Source of the DNA: Biomphalaria glabrata
Lineage: Eukaryota > Mollusca > Gastropoda > Planorbidae
Length of the DNA: 64,000 nt
NCBI RefSeq assembly: GCF_947242115.1
Contig: NC_074728.1
Span: 6,270,425-6,334,424 of the forward strand
Direction: 5' to 3'
The translations under genes and the position numbers were made by a program. Under the pieces are notes generated by a model. It saw nothing but the letters and a program-made list of their open reading frames with translations. It did no database searches and was not told the DNA's origin. Numbering within the stretch: the stretch's first letter is position 1; every line of letters starts with the position of its first letter. Below, in pieces: positions 10,199 through 19,663 of the stretch.

Positions 10199-10301
10199 AG
10201 CAGCGACTTTGACGCAATACGGAAAGAATTTATGGGAGAATTTTGTTTTGTATCATTAGAACATTCGAAATACGAGTAGCATTATATTACAATCCTTATG
10301 A

Positions 10302-11052
10302 CAGGGCCGGCCTTAGATAATTGGAGGCCCTAAGCCAGGGGCTCTCAGCCTGTGCGTCGTGACCCATTTTTTTCCAGAGGAAAAAAAAATTCTTTTGTCT
10401 AGAAAGAGGCTTGACAATGTAAAAAAAAAATTCCATTGGGTAGTTACTATTTTGTTCAGTAGCATTGTCATTCTATGACAAATGATACAAAAAAACTGAA
10501 TCAGAATCATGTCAAGCATTTTAATCGTCACAGCATAACATTTGTTTCAATTACTGCCCATCAAACGGTGCTGCAAAATGCAATGTTGCTCCATTGCAGA
10601 ATCAAATGTATTGTTTCTATGGCGAAGATTGACCCACGTTATTAAAAAGCACAACCGTTTATTATCCAGTAATATGCCATAATGTTATTTTTGTAATGGA
10701 GCAACCCGTGAAAATGGATCTCTGTAACAATATGCGAAAACACATAACTCTACGGTTGGGGGTCGCCACATAGTGAGAAATTGTAAAAAGGGATCGCGGA
10801 AATAAAAAGGTTGAGAATCGCTGGCCTAAGCGAAGTAAATTTGGTGGCCCCTAATGACAGAAAAAAAAAATAAAAACAGCGAAAAAACTAAAATTACGCA
10901 ATTGATTAAAAACCTAGTGCACTCCAATAATAACAAAGAGGATAAGTTTCGCTATTTCTCTCTAAAAAAATGTTTTGAATCCTGTGCGAGGCCCACACCA
11001 ATCGGAGGCACTAGGCGGCTGCCTAGTTTGCTTATGCCTAAGGCCGGCCCTG
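10302..11052. mobile_element. MITE with CAGGGCCGGCC ends, interrupted by a second element
   Basis: Ends CAGGGCCGGCCTTAG and TAAGGCCGGCCCTG are inverted repeats. The flanks CTTATGA and ATTATGA are an imperfect target duplication. Inside lies another element. Relatives or end pieces occur at 17684-18127, 25700-25745, 49824-49870 and 50500-50605. It starts about 100 bp after the stop codon of the DUF4430 gene. Confidence 0.7.
10339..10825. mobile_element. hAT-like element nested in the 10302 MITE
   Basis: Ends GGCTCTCAGCCTGTG and GGTTGAGAATCGCTGG are inverted, with GGTCGCCACATAG near the right end, as in other GGGGTCGC elements. The flanks CCTAAGC on both sides form a 7-bp duplication of host-MITE sequence, so this insertion is the later of the two. 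Confidence 0.6.
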
Positions 11053-11089
11053 ATTATGAGAAACAATTAGGGCACGCTCAATCAGCAGA

Positions 11090-12235
11090 TAGCTTTCCCC
11101 TCCTTCTTCCTTCCTCTTTTACCTCCCTCTTCCCTCCTCTTTCAAATCCTTTTACTTTCATCTTTCACCTCCTTCTTCCCTCCTCTTTCACCTCCTTCTT
11201 CCTTCCTCCTCTTTCACCTCCTTTTTCCTTCCTCTTTCCCCTCCTTCTTCCTTCCTCTTTTACCTCCCTCTTCCCTCCTCTTTCAAATCCTTTTACTTTC
11301 ATCTTTCACCTCCTTCTTCCCTCCTCTTTCACCTCCTTCTTCCTTCCTCCTCTTTCACCTCCTTTTTCCTTCCTCTTTCACCTCCTTCTTCCCTCCTCTT
11401 TCACCTCCTTTTTCCTTCCTCTTTCACCTCCTTCTTCCTTCCTCTTTCACCTCCTTTTTCCTTCCTCTTTCACCTCCTTTTTCCTTCCTCTTTCACCTCC
11501 TTCTTCCTTCCTCTTTCACCTCCTTTTTCCTTCCTCTTTCACCTCCTTCTTCCTTCCTCTTTCACCTCCTTTTTCCTTCCTCTTTCACCTCCTTCTTCCC
11601 TCCTCTTTCACCTCCTTCTTCCTTCCTCCTCTTTCACCTCCTTTTTCCTTCCTCTTTCACCTCCTTTTTCCTTCCTCTTTCACCTCCTTCTTCCTTCCTC
11701 TTTCACCTCCTTCTTCCCTCCTCTTTCACCTCCTTTTTCCTTCCTCTTTCACCTCCTTTTTCCTTCCTCTTTCACCTCCTTCTTCCCTCCTCTTTCACCT
11801 CCTTTTTCCTTCCTCTTTCACCTCCTTCTTCCTTCCTCCTCTTTCACCTCCTTTTACTTTCCTCTTTCACCTCCTTCTTCCCTCCTCTTTCACATCCTTC
11901 TTCCTTCCTCTTTCACCTCCTTCTTCGCTCCTCTTTCACATCCTTCTTCCTTCCTCTTTCACCTCCTTCTTCCCTCCTCTTTCACATCCTTCTTCCTTCC
12001 TCTTTCACCTCCTTCTTCCCTCCTCTTTCACATCCTTCTTCCTTCCTCTTTCACCTCCTTCTTCGCTCCTCTTTCACCTCCTTCTTCCCTACTCCTTCCC
12101 CTCCTTCTTCCCTCCTCTTACCCCTCCTTCTTCCCTTCCTAATCCTATTTCACTCTTTCTTTCTCTTCCCCTTCCCTCCTCTTTCACTACTCCTTCCCTC
12201 TTCTTTCCACCGTGCGTTTATGAAGTCCTGGTACA
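11090..12235 (+). repeat. Polypyrimidine minisatellite, about 1.1 kb
   Basis: Nearly pure C/T on the plus strand, built from units of about 23-25 bp such as CACCTCCTTCTTCCCTCCTC, with many mirror-symmetric stretches. The long open frame that runs through it (PLLLPSSFTS repeats) is a by-product of base composition, not a gene. Such strand-biased tracts can form triplex DNA. Confidence 0.9.
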
Positions 12236-12242
12236 TTTCTAA

Positions 12243-12950
12243 TCTCATGTCTTTGACAATAAGATAAAAACCACGAATAGTACATACATTTCATAAGTGT
12301 TCATATACGTGTGTGTGTGTGTCTGCACGTGTCTAAATATTCAAAGTAGTTATGTGATCATGTTGACAATCGGCAGTGCCAGGAGAAACTTTGACTCCCT
12401 AGGAGAGAATTGGAGGTTATAAAATCGTCAACGGTAAAATAAATAAAGAAATAGATAAAGAAAGAAAGGATTTCTATGAATGAAATGAGCTAACAATGTG
12501 AACTTCTCAGAGATTTGTCATTTTCTATTCCAACAATAAATCAAACTTGATGAACGGTTTGCGTTTGAGTTCTCCAAACTGTAAATTAGTATCTGCAATT
12601 ATTCGCCATCATCTTTTTTTTCTTTATCTGTCATCTTAATAACTAAACTGGTAAATGCCAATATATGTTATAAACTGTCATCATCAACCTTCGTCTGTTT
12701 TAATCAGTCATCGTATTTAATTATCTTTCATTTTTCGTCTTTATCTGTCATCATGTGGGTTCATCTGTCTTCCCCTGTCTTCATCTGTTTTTACCCTTTA
12801 TCGTACTGTCTGCCATTATCTATCATCAGCCATCATTGTTTGTTTCCTTTTGTCACCTTACGCTGTCATGTCATTATCTCTGTTATCATAATCATCTGTC
12901 ATTATTTTCGTCATCTGTCGATCTTCAAACTAACTCTAAATTAGTATTTC
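12243..12950. other. Unassigned AT-rich DNA
   Basis: No exon or RNA gene is visible. A short GT run lies near 12310. TCATC-rich sequence toward the right end grades into the tandem repeat that follows. Confidence 0.35.
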
Positions 12951-12954
12951 TCTT

Positions 12955-13110
12955 CATCTGTCATCATGTGTCATCAACTGTTATCGTGTGTCATCAACTA
13001 TCATCATGTGACACCAACTGTCACCATGTGTCACCAACTGTCATCGTGTGTCACCAACTGTCATCATGTGTCCCCAACTGTCATCATGTGTCATCAACTG
13101 TCATCATTTG
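12955..13110. repeat. Imperfect 20-bp tandem repeat
   Basis: About seven units resembling TCATCATGTGTCATCAACTG. Open frames through it are fortuitous. Confidence 0.8.
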
Positions 13111-13144
13111 CTTTCATCTGCCATCGTGTGTCTTCACATTTCCG

Positions 13145-13380
13145 AACCCGTTGGGGTCACGGGTTCACATCTCGGTGAAGACTGGGATTTTTAATTTCGG
13201 GACTTTTAGGGTGGCTCTGAGTCCACCCAGATCTAATGGGTACCTGGCATTAGTTGGGGAAAGGTAAATGCGGTTGGTCATTGTGCTGGCCACATGACAC
13301 CCTTGTAAAACCGTGGGTCACAGAAACAGATGACCTGTACATCATCTGCCCTATAGACCACAAGGTATGAAAGGGGAATT
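13145..13380 (+). mobile_element. tRNA-derived SINE (family 1), 5' truncated
   Basis: It starts inside the tRNA-like head, near the B box. The body words GTGAAGACTGGGATTTT, GGGTACCTGGCATTAG and CACATGACACCC follow, and it ends with GACCACAAGG and GAAAGGGG. Confidence 0.85.
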
Positions 13381-13419
13381 TAAAAAAAAATCATCTTTAA
13401 CCTTTAGACTTGTGATTAT

Positions 13420-13690
13420 CGATGCATTTATCCTGCGTTAATATGTCGAATAGAGCCATGAGTTCGAAGTCAGGTCAATGCACCCCCCTTCCTTTTTTTT
13501 TTAAATAAATAATTAAAAAAAGCGATTACAGTAAAATTCACTCAGATATCACTTTCTTGATAGGATCATAGCGTACTTTTATAGCTAAACGCATGAAATT
13601 GCACTAAACAAAAACATTAAGCTGTAATCGCATAGATTTGTTATTGTTAGCTAGATTTATAAAGAATTTAATGACATGACATCTAAAACC
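13420..13690. repeat. Dispersed repeat fragment (family G)
   Basis: The words GATAGGATCATAGCG, TAATCGCATAGATTTG and TTTAATGACATGAC recur in the same order near 25080-25210, 37640-37720 and 61100-61220. The class is unknown. Confidence 0.4.
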
Positions 13691-13699
13691 CGTCACAGC

Positions 13700-13925
13700 C
13701 GAGACAACACATGTTCCAGAAGCTACAGTGAGATTTGCCCTTGAGTATGTCGACCATGTTCTTCAAAGCTGCACTTTCTATCGAGAGGCCCGGACAAGAT
13801 TCTGGCCCCCCTTAAATTTCTCCCCCCCCCCTCCAAATAGAATACAAATTATATGGAGAGCTGCCGTTTCTGGAAACCACTGCGCAGTTCATCGCAGATG
13901 TAGAACTTCTTATCTGAACCTTCCA
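13700..13925 (+). mobile_element. LINE C-terminal fragment (family D)
   Basis: The plus-strand peptide TVRFALEYVDHVLQSCTFYR, and in a shifted frame ELPFLETTAQFIADVELLI before a stop, match the end of RNase H bearing LINE proteins. The usual pattern is HLLQSC..RRxFWP..L..TAxFIxxxxL.I. It is frameshifted and 5' truncated. Confidence 0.65.
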
Positions 13926-13929
13926 ATAT

Positions 13930-14760
13930 TTCTATGAGAATGAAGAAGAATCTGTGATTGGAATCTGAATTTGTTCATGGATGAAATACCCAGTCTAGAG
14001 TATCCAAGTGAAGGATGTCTTCAAATCTTTAGTTTAGAATAGTACGTAAAAGACCAATTAAATACACATGTCAAACATATTAAATTAAAATTAGGCATGT
14101 AAGGGGCGAGTTGATTATTCAAATTATCCGATCGGACAAGCTGGCGTTTATCAAAGACGTTATTTTAATTGTATACAATTTTCATTTTTTCAGCGGACCC
14201 CCTTCTCTCGTCGCGTACCACAGTTTGAGAACCACTGCTTTAGTGAACTACTTAGGCTTGCAAAGGTAAAAAAAAATAAATTACCTGACAGTTAGTAGGC
14301 CTACTTCTTAGTCTGTTCAGTGCTGTGTGACGGTCTGTGCAAGAGGAATGTCATTGAAGCGCACTGTTCAGAAATGTGACGCCATAATTTTTTCCCAATA
14401 GATATATCGATTTATTGACTGATAGAATGATAAACTGAGCGAATAAAAAATCTTCTAGTTAACCAGTCTATATATTTCAATGTGTCTGCAAGGTCTTTGA
14501 TGTGAATTCATTGGTTAAAATAGTTGACTCATTAGACTAATTATTGTTTCACATTTTCACTTCCGTGTTTACCATGCCGACAGCTTAAAAGAAATAGAAA
14601 ACTTGGCATTTCCCAAGTGCACCTCTAGCGTTTCAAGAGTTGGTAGTTTCTAACAGTGGCTACTGGCTTGGAAGCTTATACTGCGATCGACAAAATAATT
14701 CTATTGTTCTTTCAAGGTTTCACATGTAAGTGCCTTCAATTATACTAGTACATATATATA
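13930..14760. other. Mostly unassigned; one hAT-like end at 14190-14240
   Basis: GCGGACCCCCTTCTC, then CAGTTTGAGAACCACTG, reads as the right end of a hAT-like element whose left end I could not find. A plus-strand peptide near 14575-14650 (HADSLKEIENLAFPKCTSS) looks protein-like, but I see no clean splice sites around it. Confidence 0.3.
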
Positions 14761-14765
14761 TCTAT

Positions 14766-14890
14766 GAGAAGGCGTGGTGACTGAATGGTAAAATGGGGTT
14801 CCTGGTTCGAATCCTGACTGTGATTTTTAAGATCACAATTGCCAATGAATCCACCTAGCTCTAATGGCTACCTGATACTAGTAAAGGCGG
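14766..14890 (+). mobile_element. tRNA-derived SINE (family 1), decayed
   Basis: The head GGCGTGGTGACTGAATGG and B box GGTTCGAATCCTG are clear. The body is shortened (TAATGGCTACCTGATAC, AGTAAAGGCGG). Confidence 0.7.
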
Positions 14891-14959
14891 CTATATTGTA
14901 ATAGATGAGCTGCGGCGGGTATATTACAATGAATAGTGTAATTGATCAGATCTATATAC

Positions 14960-15115
14960 AATTTCGTATCCCGTATGGGGGGACGAAGTATGCCAAAAGC
15001 AGTCCTTTTTGGTGAGCTAAATTTAAGTCATTGGTTATTATGCATGACTAAATGCATGACGCGTAGGACGTAATCATCTTCTTTTTTGAAGTAACGTCTG
15101 TATTATATAAATAAC
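14960..15115 (+). mobile_element. LINE family B fragment joined to a family C 3' end
   Basis: The first part reads GGGGACGAAGTATGCCAAAA, kin to the RMPKAVxFGEL box of family B. It runs straight into the family C 3' region (GACGTAATCATCTTC, GAAGTAACGTCTG). A similar pairing of the two parts occurs at 45820-46090. Confidence 0.5.
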
Positions 15116-15234
15116 ATTTTAGTTTTATGTTCTTATTTGATTTGTAGAAATCTCTTAGTAGCTTGTCTAGGCTTTGAGATGCAAACGAACCAGTCGAACG
15201 GACCCAGACAGACTGAAGAACGGATCACCTAAAC

Positions 15235-17372
15235 CAGTGGTTCCCAAACTTTTTTGTCTCGTAGACCCCTTGCCATGTTTTCTGCTTTTCGGTAGACCCC
15301 CTTCTTAACTTATATTGCATTTTTTTTGCAATTTTTTTAAAAACTAATTTCTAATTTTAGTGAGTTGAAGAGTGAAAATGCAATTTAAAGCTACAAATTA
15401 AGTATTAAATAATAACTATTTTTTATTGATTAAATTCAAATGAAATGTAAACCAATTAAATTAGCAATTAATATGTATTGCTGGAGTCATCAAACACACT
15501 GGAAATGTTTCTTTACCCAGGCTTATCATCTGTTCCTACGGATGTCATGTTTCATACATTCTATGAAGAAGACATTCCAACATTAAATATTAATTCATTT
15601 ATTTGTATTAAGAATCAGTGTAAAAGTTTTCGCAAAGAGTTTCTCGTGTATTTCTTGATCTTTCACGTGTCCGCGTAACCTTTTTCACTAAAGGAGAAGG
15701 GTGAAGGTGAGTAACTGGCGCCTTAGCCAGTAGGCTTCAAGCAGGAAGGGCTCATTAGCCACATAGCAGAAGGAAAAATGAATTCAAAACGCTGCTGCCT
15801 TGCAACTATACCCAAACATGGGAAAGCTGTCGTGGGTTCATCGTCATCATCATTCCTTTGGGTTCCTCATGGAACATAGGGCCTTGACAAAAACACGCCA
15901 CTCTCCACGGTCTCTTGCTAGTTTTTTTTATGGTTTCCCAGCTCTTTCCAGTCCTCTCGGCTACTTCTAATACACTGCGTCACCATGTTCTTTTTGGTCT
16001 TCCTCTGCGTCTTGTTCCCTGGGGGTTCCACTCAAAGGCCTGCCTAGCTCTGTTGCTGGTATCTTTTCTAAGGGTGTGACCAATCCATCTCCACTTCCTC
16101 TCTAAGATCTGCACTTCTATATTTTTCTGTCCACTCATCTCCCACAGTTTGGTGTTTTCTACTTTGTCATACCAGTGTATTTTTAGGATATTTTTCAGGA
16201 ATCTGTTGATGAATGTCTGTACTTTTTTATTGTTCCCTCCGTAATTCTCCATGTTTCAGAACCATACAGTAGGACAGCCTTGACATTAGAGTAAAGGATT
16301 CTTAGTTTAGTCTTGTTTGAGATGTGAGGAGATTTCCAGGTTGGTTTTAGCTGTGTAAATGTCTGACGCGCTAGATTTATACGGCGTTTAATGTCTTCAT
16401 CTGTTCCACCTCATATACTGATTACACTCCCAAGGTATATAAAATTTTCTACTTGGTCTATTGTCTATGAGAATCCAGTACGTGGGTTAACCTGAGGAAA
16501 AATAAGGAGCTGGCGACCCTTAGGCAGTTTGCAGCACACAGCGCTACACCCTGTCACAGCCTGTGACGCCACTGATCCCAACCTATATATATTTCCTTTG
16601 CAAAGAATCACACAAGAAGCTTTTAATTTGATAACTCATGCCACCGATGTGCCATAGAACTGTTGCTTAAAGAAATTATTTTAATAATATCAGATGTAGG
16701 TGTGTGTAAAACAGTTTTCACAACTACAACGGCTGGTAAAATCCATGTTTTACCAATAGTGTTTTCCGTATTTTGCTATAAGTTAAGAGATTTTGTAAGA
16801 CACTCACAAACCAACATCTTCTCTATATGATGTTGAAGAGAGATTGTGTGGGTCTATTCAGAACTTTATCTTTGAGGGTTAGAAAATTTTTCAAATCTTT
16901 ATCTATTTTGTCAGGGTGACATTGTCTCAGATGAACCTACAGCGTAATAGTTTCGTATCTTTTTTAAAAAAAGTCACTTAGGCAACCGCTTGTTTGACAA
17001 GGAATGAATGAATACCAGTTTTAAATAACCAACACTGGACAGTGTACATTTCTTTTTGTTAAACATTTGTTACATGTAGACAAAATGAAGCTTTTTAAAT
17101 ACGTATTGAGACTAAATACTACAATTCTTTGGTTTGATTAGCAGGATAAATATTTAAAGGATTTACCAAGGTACACATCATATATTAGTCTACAAAATAA
17201 TTACATTAAATGAATGTAAAAATTAAAGTCACGATCTGCTTAAATGAAATCTATTACCGTAGACCCCCGTGGACATCTCATAGACCCCCAATTTATTTTT
17301 TCACTTTCGTAGACCCCCTGGAAGTCTTCGTAGACCCCTGGGGGTCTATATAGACCACTTTGGGAATCACTG
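15235..17372. mobile_element. hAT element, 2.1 kb, with 8-bp target duplication
   Basis: Ends CAGTGGTTCCCAAACTTT and AAAGTGGTC...GGGAATCACTG, with repeated GTAGACCCC near both ends. ACCTAAAC is repeated exactly at 15227-15234 and 17373-17380. I see no readable transposase, so this is a decayed or non-autonomous copy. A dispersed repeat (15780-16580) split by a LINE lies inside it. Confidence 0.85.
15843..16484 (-). mobile_element. LINE C-terminal fragment (family E) nested in the hAT element
   Basis: Minus-strand translation gives NKKVQTFINRFLKNILKIHW, LERKWRWIGHTLRKD and WNPQGTRRRGRPKRTW. This is the RT C-terminal region of a common non-LTR retrotransposon group. CGTGGGTT is present on both sides as a probable target duplication. 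A related plus-strand piece lies at 60080-60300. Confidence 0.75.
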
Positions 17373-17380
17373 ACCTAAAC

Positions 17381-17683
17381 CTAAGAACCTCTGTACATTC
17401 TATACATAGAATGCACGGTATGGGCATAGTCACACATGGCGACTACGTTCGATAACTTGATTAATTGAGAGGACTTCTCTTGCTTGACATGTGTTGGGTG
17501 CAGGAGAGCTAAGGGCATGAACTCTGTGAACCGTGAACTTTCGTCGGTGACGGTGCAATGAAGTTATTGTTCATAATTCAGATCTCACCTGACTACCATT
17601 GGTGCCTAGATACATAACATAGCGCTTCAAAAACTTAGTGACGTTGCCGTTCTCTAATAACATTAAGGGTTGTTGTGTAAATT
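17381..17683. other. Unassigned, apparently single-copy DNA
   Basis: It has mixed base composition. No family match or splice-bounded exon is visible. Confidence 0.3.
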
Positions 17684-18127
17684 ATGGGGCAAGGGACGAC
17701 TTTAGGCATAGGCAAAGTAGGCAAAGTAGGGAGCCTCGCAAAGAACTCACGGCGATTAGTTTAGAGCAGTAATAGTGAGACTTGTGACCAATGTTATTGT
17801 TACAGTATACTAGGTTGTAAAAAAATTGCGTTAATGGACCTCATTCACCAATCGTAAACAAACAACATTTAGTCACGTGATCTTATCGATAAAACAATGA
17901 AAAAAAAAAACTGTCACGTGACAACCATCATGAATTAAACATGAGATCGTAAATTATATAGAAGAGATAAAGCACCGAGTGGCTAAATGTTGTTTGTTTA
18001 CGGTTGGTGAATGAGGTCCATTCAATTTTTCTATGTTTATTATTATTTCTTTTTTTTTTCTATTTCATTTGGGGGCCACCAAATACACTTCGCCCAACGC
18101 CCCTCCAATTATCTAAGGTCGGGCCCG
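17684..18127. mobile_element. Decayed MITE of the CAGGGCCGGCC family
   Basis: Left end GGCAAGGGACGACTTTAGG, right end TCTAAGGTCGGGCCCG. The flanks TATGGGG and TATGAGG look like a worn target duplication. A palindromic MITE lies inside. Confidence 0.55.
17834..18021. mobile_element. Palindromic MITE nested in the 17684 element
   Basis: Inverted repeats of about 40 bp begin with GGACCTCATTCACC at both ends and continue through AAACAAACAACATTTAG, leaving about 100 bp between them. The superfamily is uncertain and no clear target duplication was seen. CACGTGA sits in both inner flanks. Confidence 0.75.
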
Positions 18128-18274
18128 TATGAGGTTGATTGCAAACGCCTGGTGCGTTTACTCTTGAAGAATTGATTTATAGTAACCCTAGCCCAAAACG
18201 ATATAACAAGTCTATGTATTTATTTAAGGTTAGTGACACCACGATAAGCAAGAAATGCTCAACCTACATCTTTT

Positions 18275-18870
18275 CCTATGCAGATGTGACATACTACGTT
18301 TTCTATGCAGATGTGACCTACTTCTTTTTCTACACATATGTGACCTACTTCTTTTTCTATGCAGATGTGACCTACTTCTTTTTCTATGCAGATGTGACTT
18401 ACTTCTTTTTCTATACAGATGTGACCTACTTCTTTTTCTATACAGATGTGACTTACTTCTTTTTCTATACAGATGTGACCTACTACTTTTTCTATACAGA
18501 TGTGACCTACTTCTTTTTCTATACAGATGTGACCTACTTCTTTTTCTATACAGATGTGACCTACTTCTTTTTCTATACAGATGTGACCTACTACTTTTTC
18601 TATACAGATGTGACTTACTTCTTTTTCTATACAGATGTGACCTACTTCTTTTTCTATGCAGATGTGACCTACTACTTTTTCTATACAGATGTGACCTACT
18701 TCTTTTTCTATACAGATGTGACCTACTTCTTTTTCTATACAGATGTGACTTACTTCTTTTTCTATACAGATGTGACCTACTTCTTTTTCTATGCAAATGT
18801 GACCTACTACTTTTTCCATGCAGATGTGACCTACTACATCTACTATGCAGATGTTACCTACTTCTTCTCC
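18275..18870 (+). repeat. 27-bp minisatellite, about 22 units
   Basis: The unit is TTCTTTTTCTATACAGATGTGACCTAC with variants TATGCAG, GACTTAC and TACTACTTT. Because 27 is a multiple of three and the unit lacks stops, several frames on both strands stay open for about 190-240 codons. None resembles a known protein. Confidence 0.92.
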
Positions 18871-19084
18871 TAAGAGACATGTAAAAAATACCCATTCAGT
18901 ACCAACACGAAGCTTATTCTGATCATATGTTCAGGTACAATGCAAGGACAAAGTAATTAAATATAGAATCCGATTTTGTCTTGAGGGGGCACAACTCATT
19001 TTGAAAGATTAACCTGATTGACTTTGATTTGTTCAGTTTTCTCCCCTCATATTTTTGCCTGGCGTGTGATTTTCAATTGACTAC

Positions 19085-19240
19085 CTGGTCGTGCGGGCAT
19101 GTGCGCTGGACTGTCGTTCGCTCGTCTCGATGTTGCCATGGTCATATCCTGCCTGCTGCCACCCTCCTTCGTCCTCTGGGAGGTTTGGGCTCCCAGGTAT
19201 ATTATAATCTTCCTTTCTGAAGGGACATGTAACATATTTT
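19085..19240 (+). mobile_element. Probable tRNA-derived SINE (family 3)
   Basis: It has GCATGTGCGCTGGACTGTCG, then a B-box-like region, then CCTCTGGGAGGTTTGGGC and the end word ATAATCTTCCTTTCTGAAGG. The same end lies at 26120-26160 and, inverted, at 49410-49450. The Pol III boxes are weaker than in family 1. Confidence 0.5.
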
Positions 19241-19429
19241 TAAAGCGAAATTATGTTAAGTGAAATTCGCTACAAGTGATATCAAGCTAACTCGTTTTTT
19301 TTTTGTATATAAGATAAATTCACATATATATTAAGTTCTACTCAAAGACTTCGATTGTCCTCCTAATTTCACATATATTCAACATGGTGTTATATTTTAA
19401 GCTCTAAATGCTCTACTTTTCTTCCCCAG

Positions 19430-19644
19430 ACTTACGAACAGGCTTTTGAAGAAGACACTACCCATCAGACAGTGTTTATGAAAACATTAAAGCAACCGGT
19501 GAAGTGTTCACTTCGTACAATCATCACAACTGCCCAGAGTTTAAACCCCGAGCTACGGCCATCGCCCGCCTTCCTGAAGGAGGTGTGTGTAAGGACGAAA
19601 ATCCCAATTTCTGCACGTCTGATGGCGTAAAACAAGGCGATTAA
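19430..19644 (+). pseudogene. Decayed coding exon of unknown family
   Basis: A strong acceptor, TTCTTCCCCAG, precedes 19430. The first frame gives TYEQAFEEDTTHQ. Then a 2-bp shift near 19470 leads into VYENIKATGEVFTSYNHHNC, PEFKPRATAIARLPEGG and VCKDENPNFCTSDGVKQGD, ending at TAA 19642-19644. The peptide looks like a real cysteine-containing C-terminus, but I do not recognise it. A possible preceding exon lies at 18148-18228 (FTLEELIYSNPSPKRYNK, donor AAG|GTTAGT, matching phase 0), just after a MITE. The frameshift and the MITE suggest a dead gene, but a short unseen intron at the shift could keep it alive. The stop lies 19 bp before the Toll-like receptor start codon. Confidence 0.4.
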
Positions 19645-19663
19645 ATCATTCAGAAAAATTAAA

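Noticed and set aside
10854-12242. Open frame of 462 codons with PLLLPSSFTS repeats
   Set aside because: It lies in a pyrimidine minisatellite and begins inside a MITE end. Composition alone keeps the frame open, and it has no domain or splice context.
18139-18884. Long overlapping open frames on both strands (up to 244 codons)
   Set aside because: All derive from the 27-bp minisatellite; none has a non-repetitive conserved part beyond the short N-terminal stretch discussed as a candidate exon.
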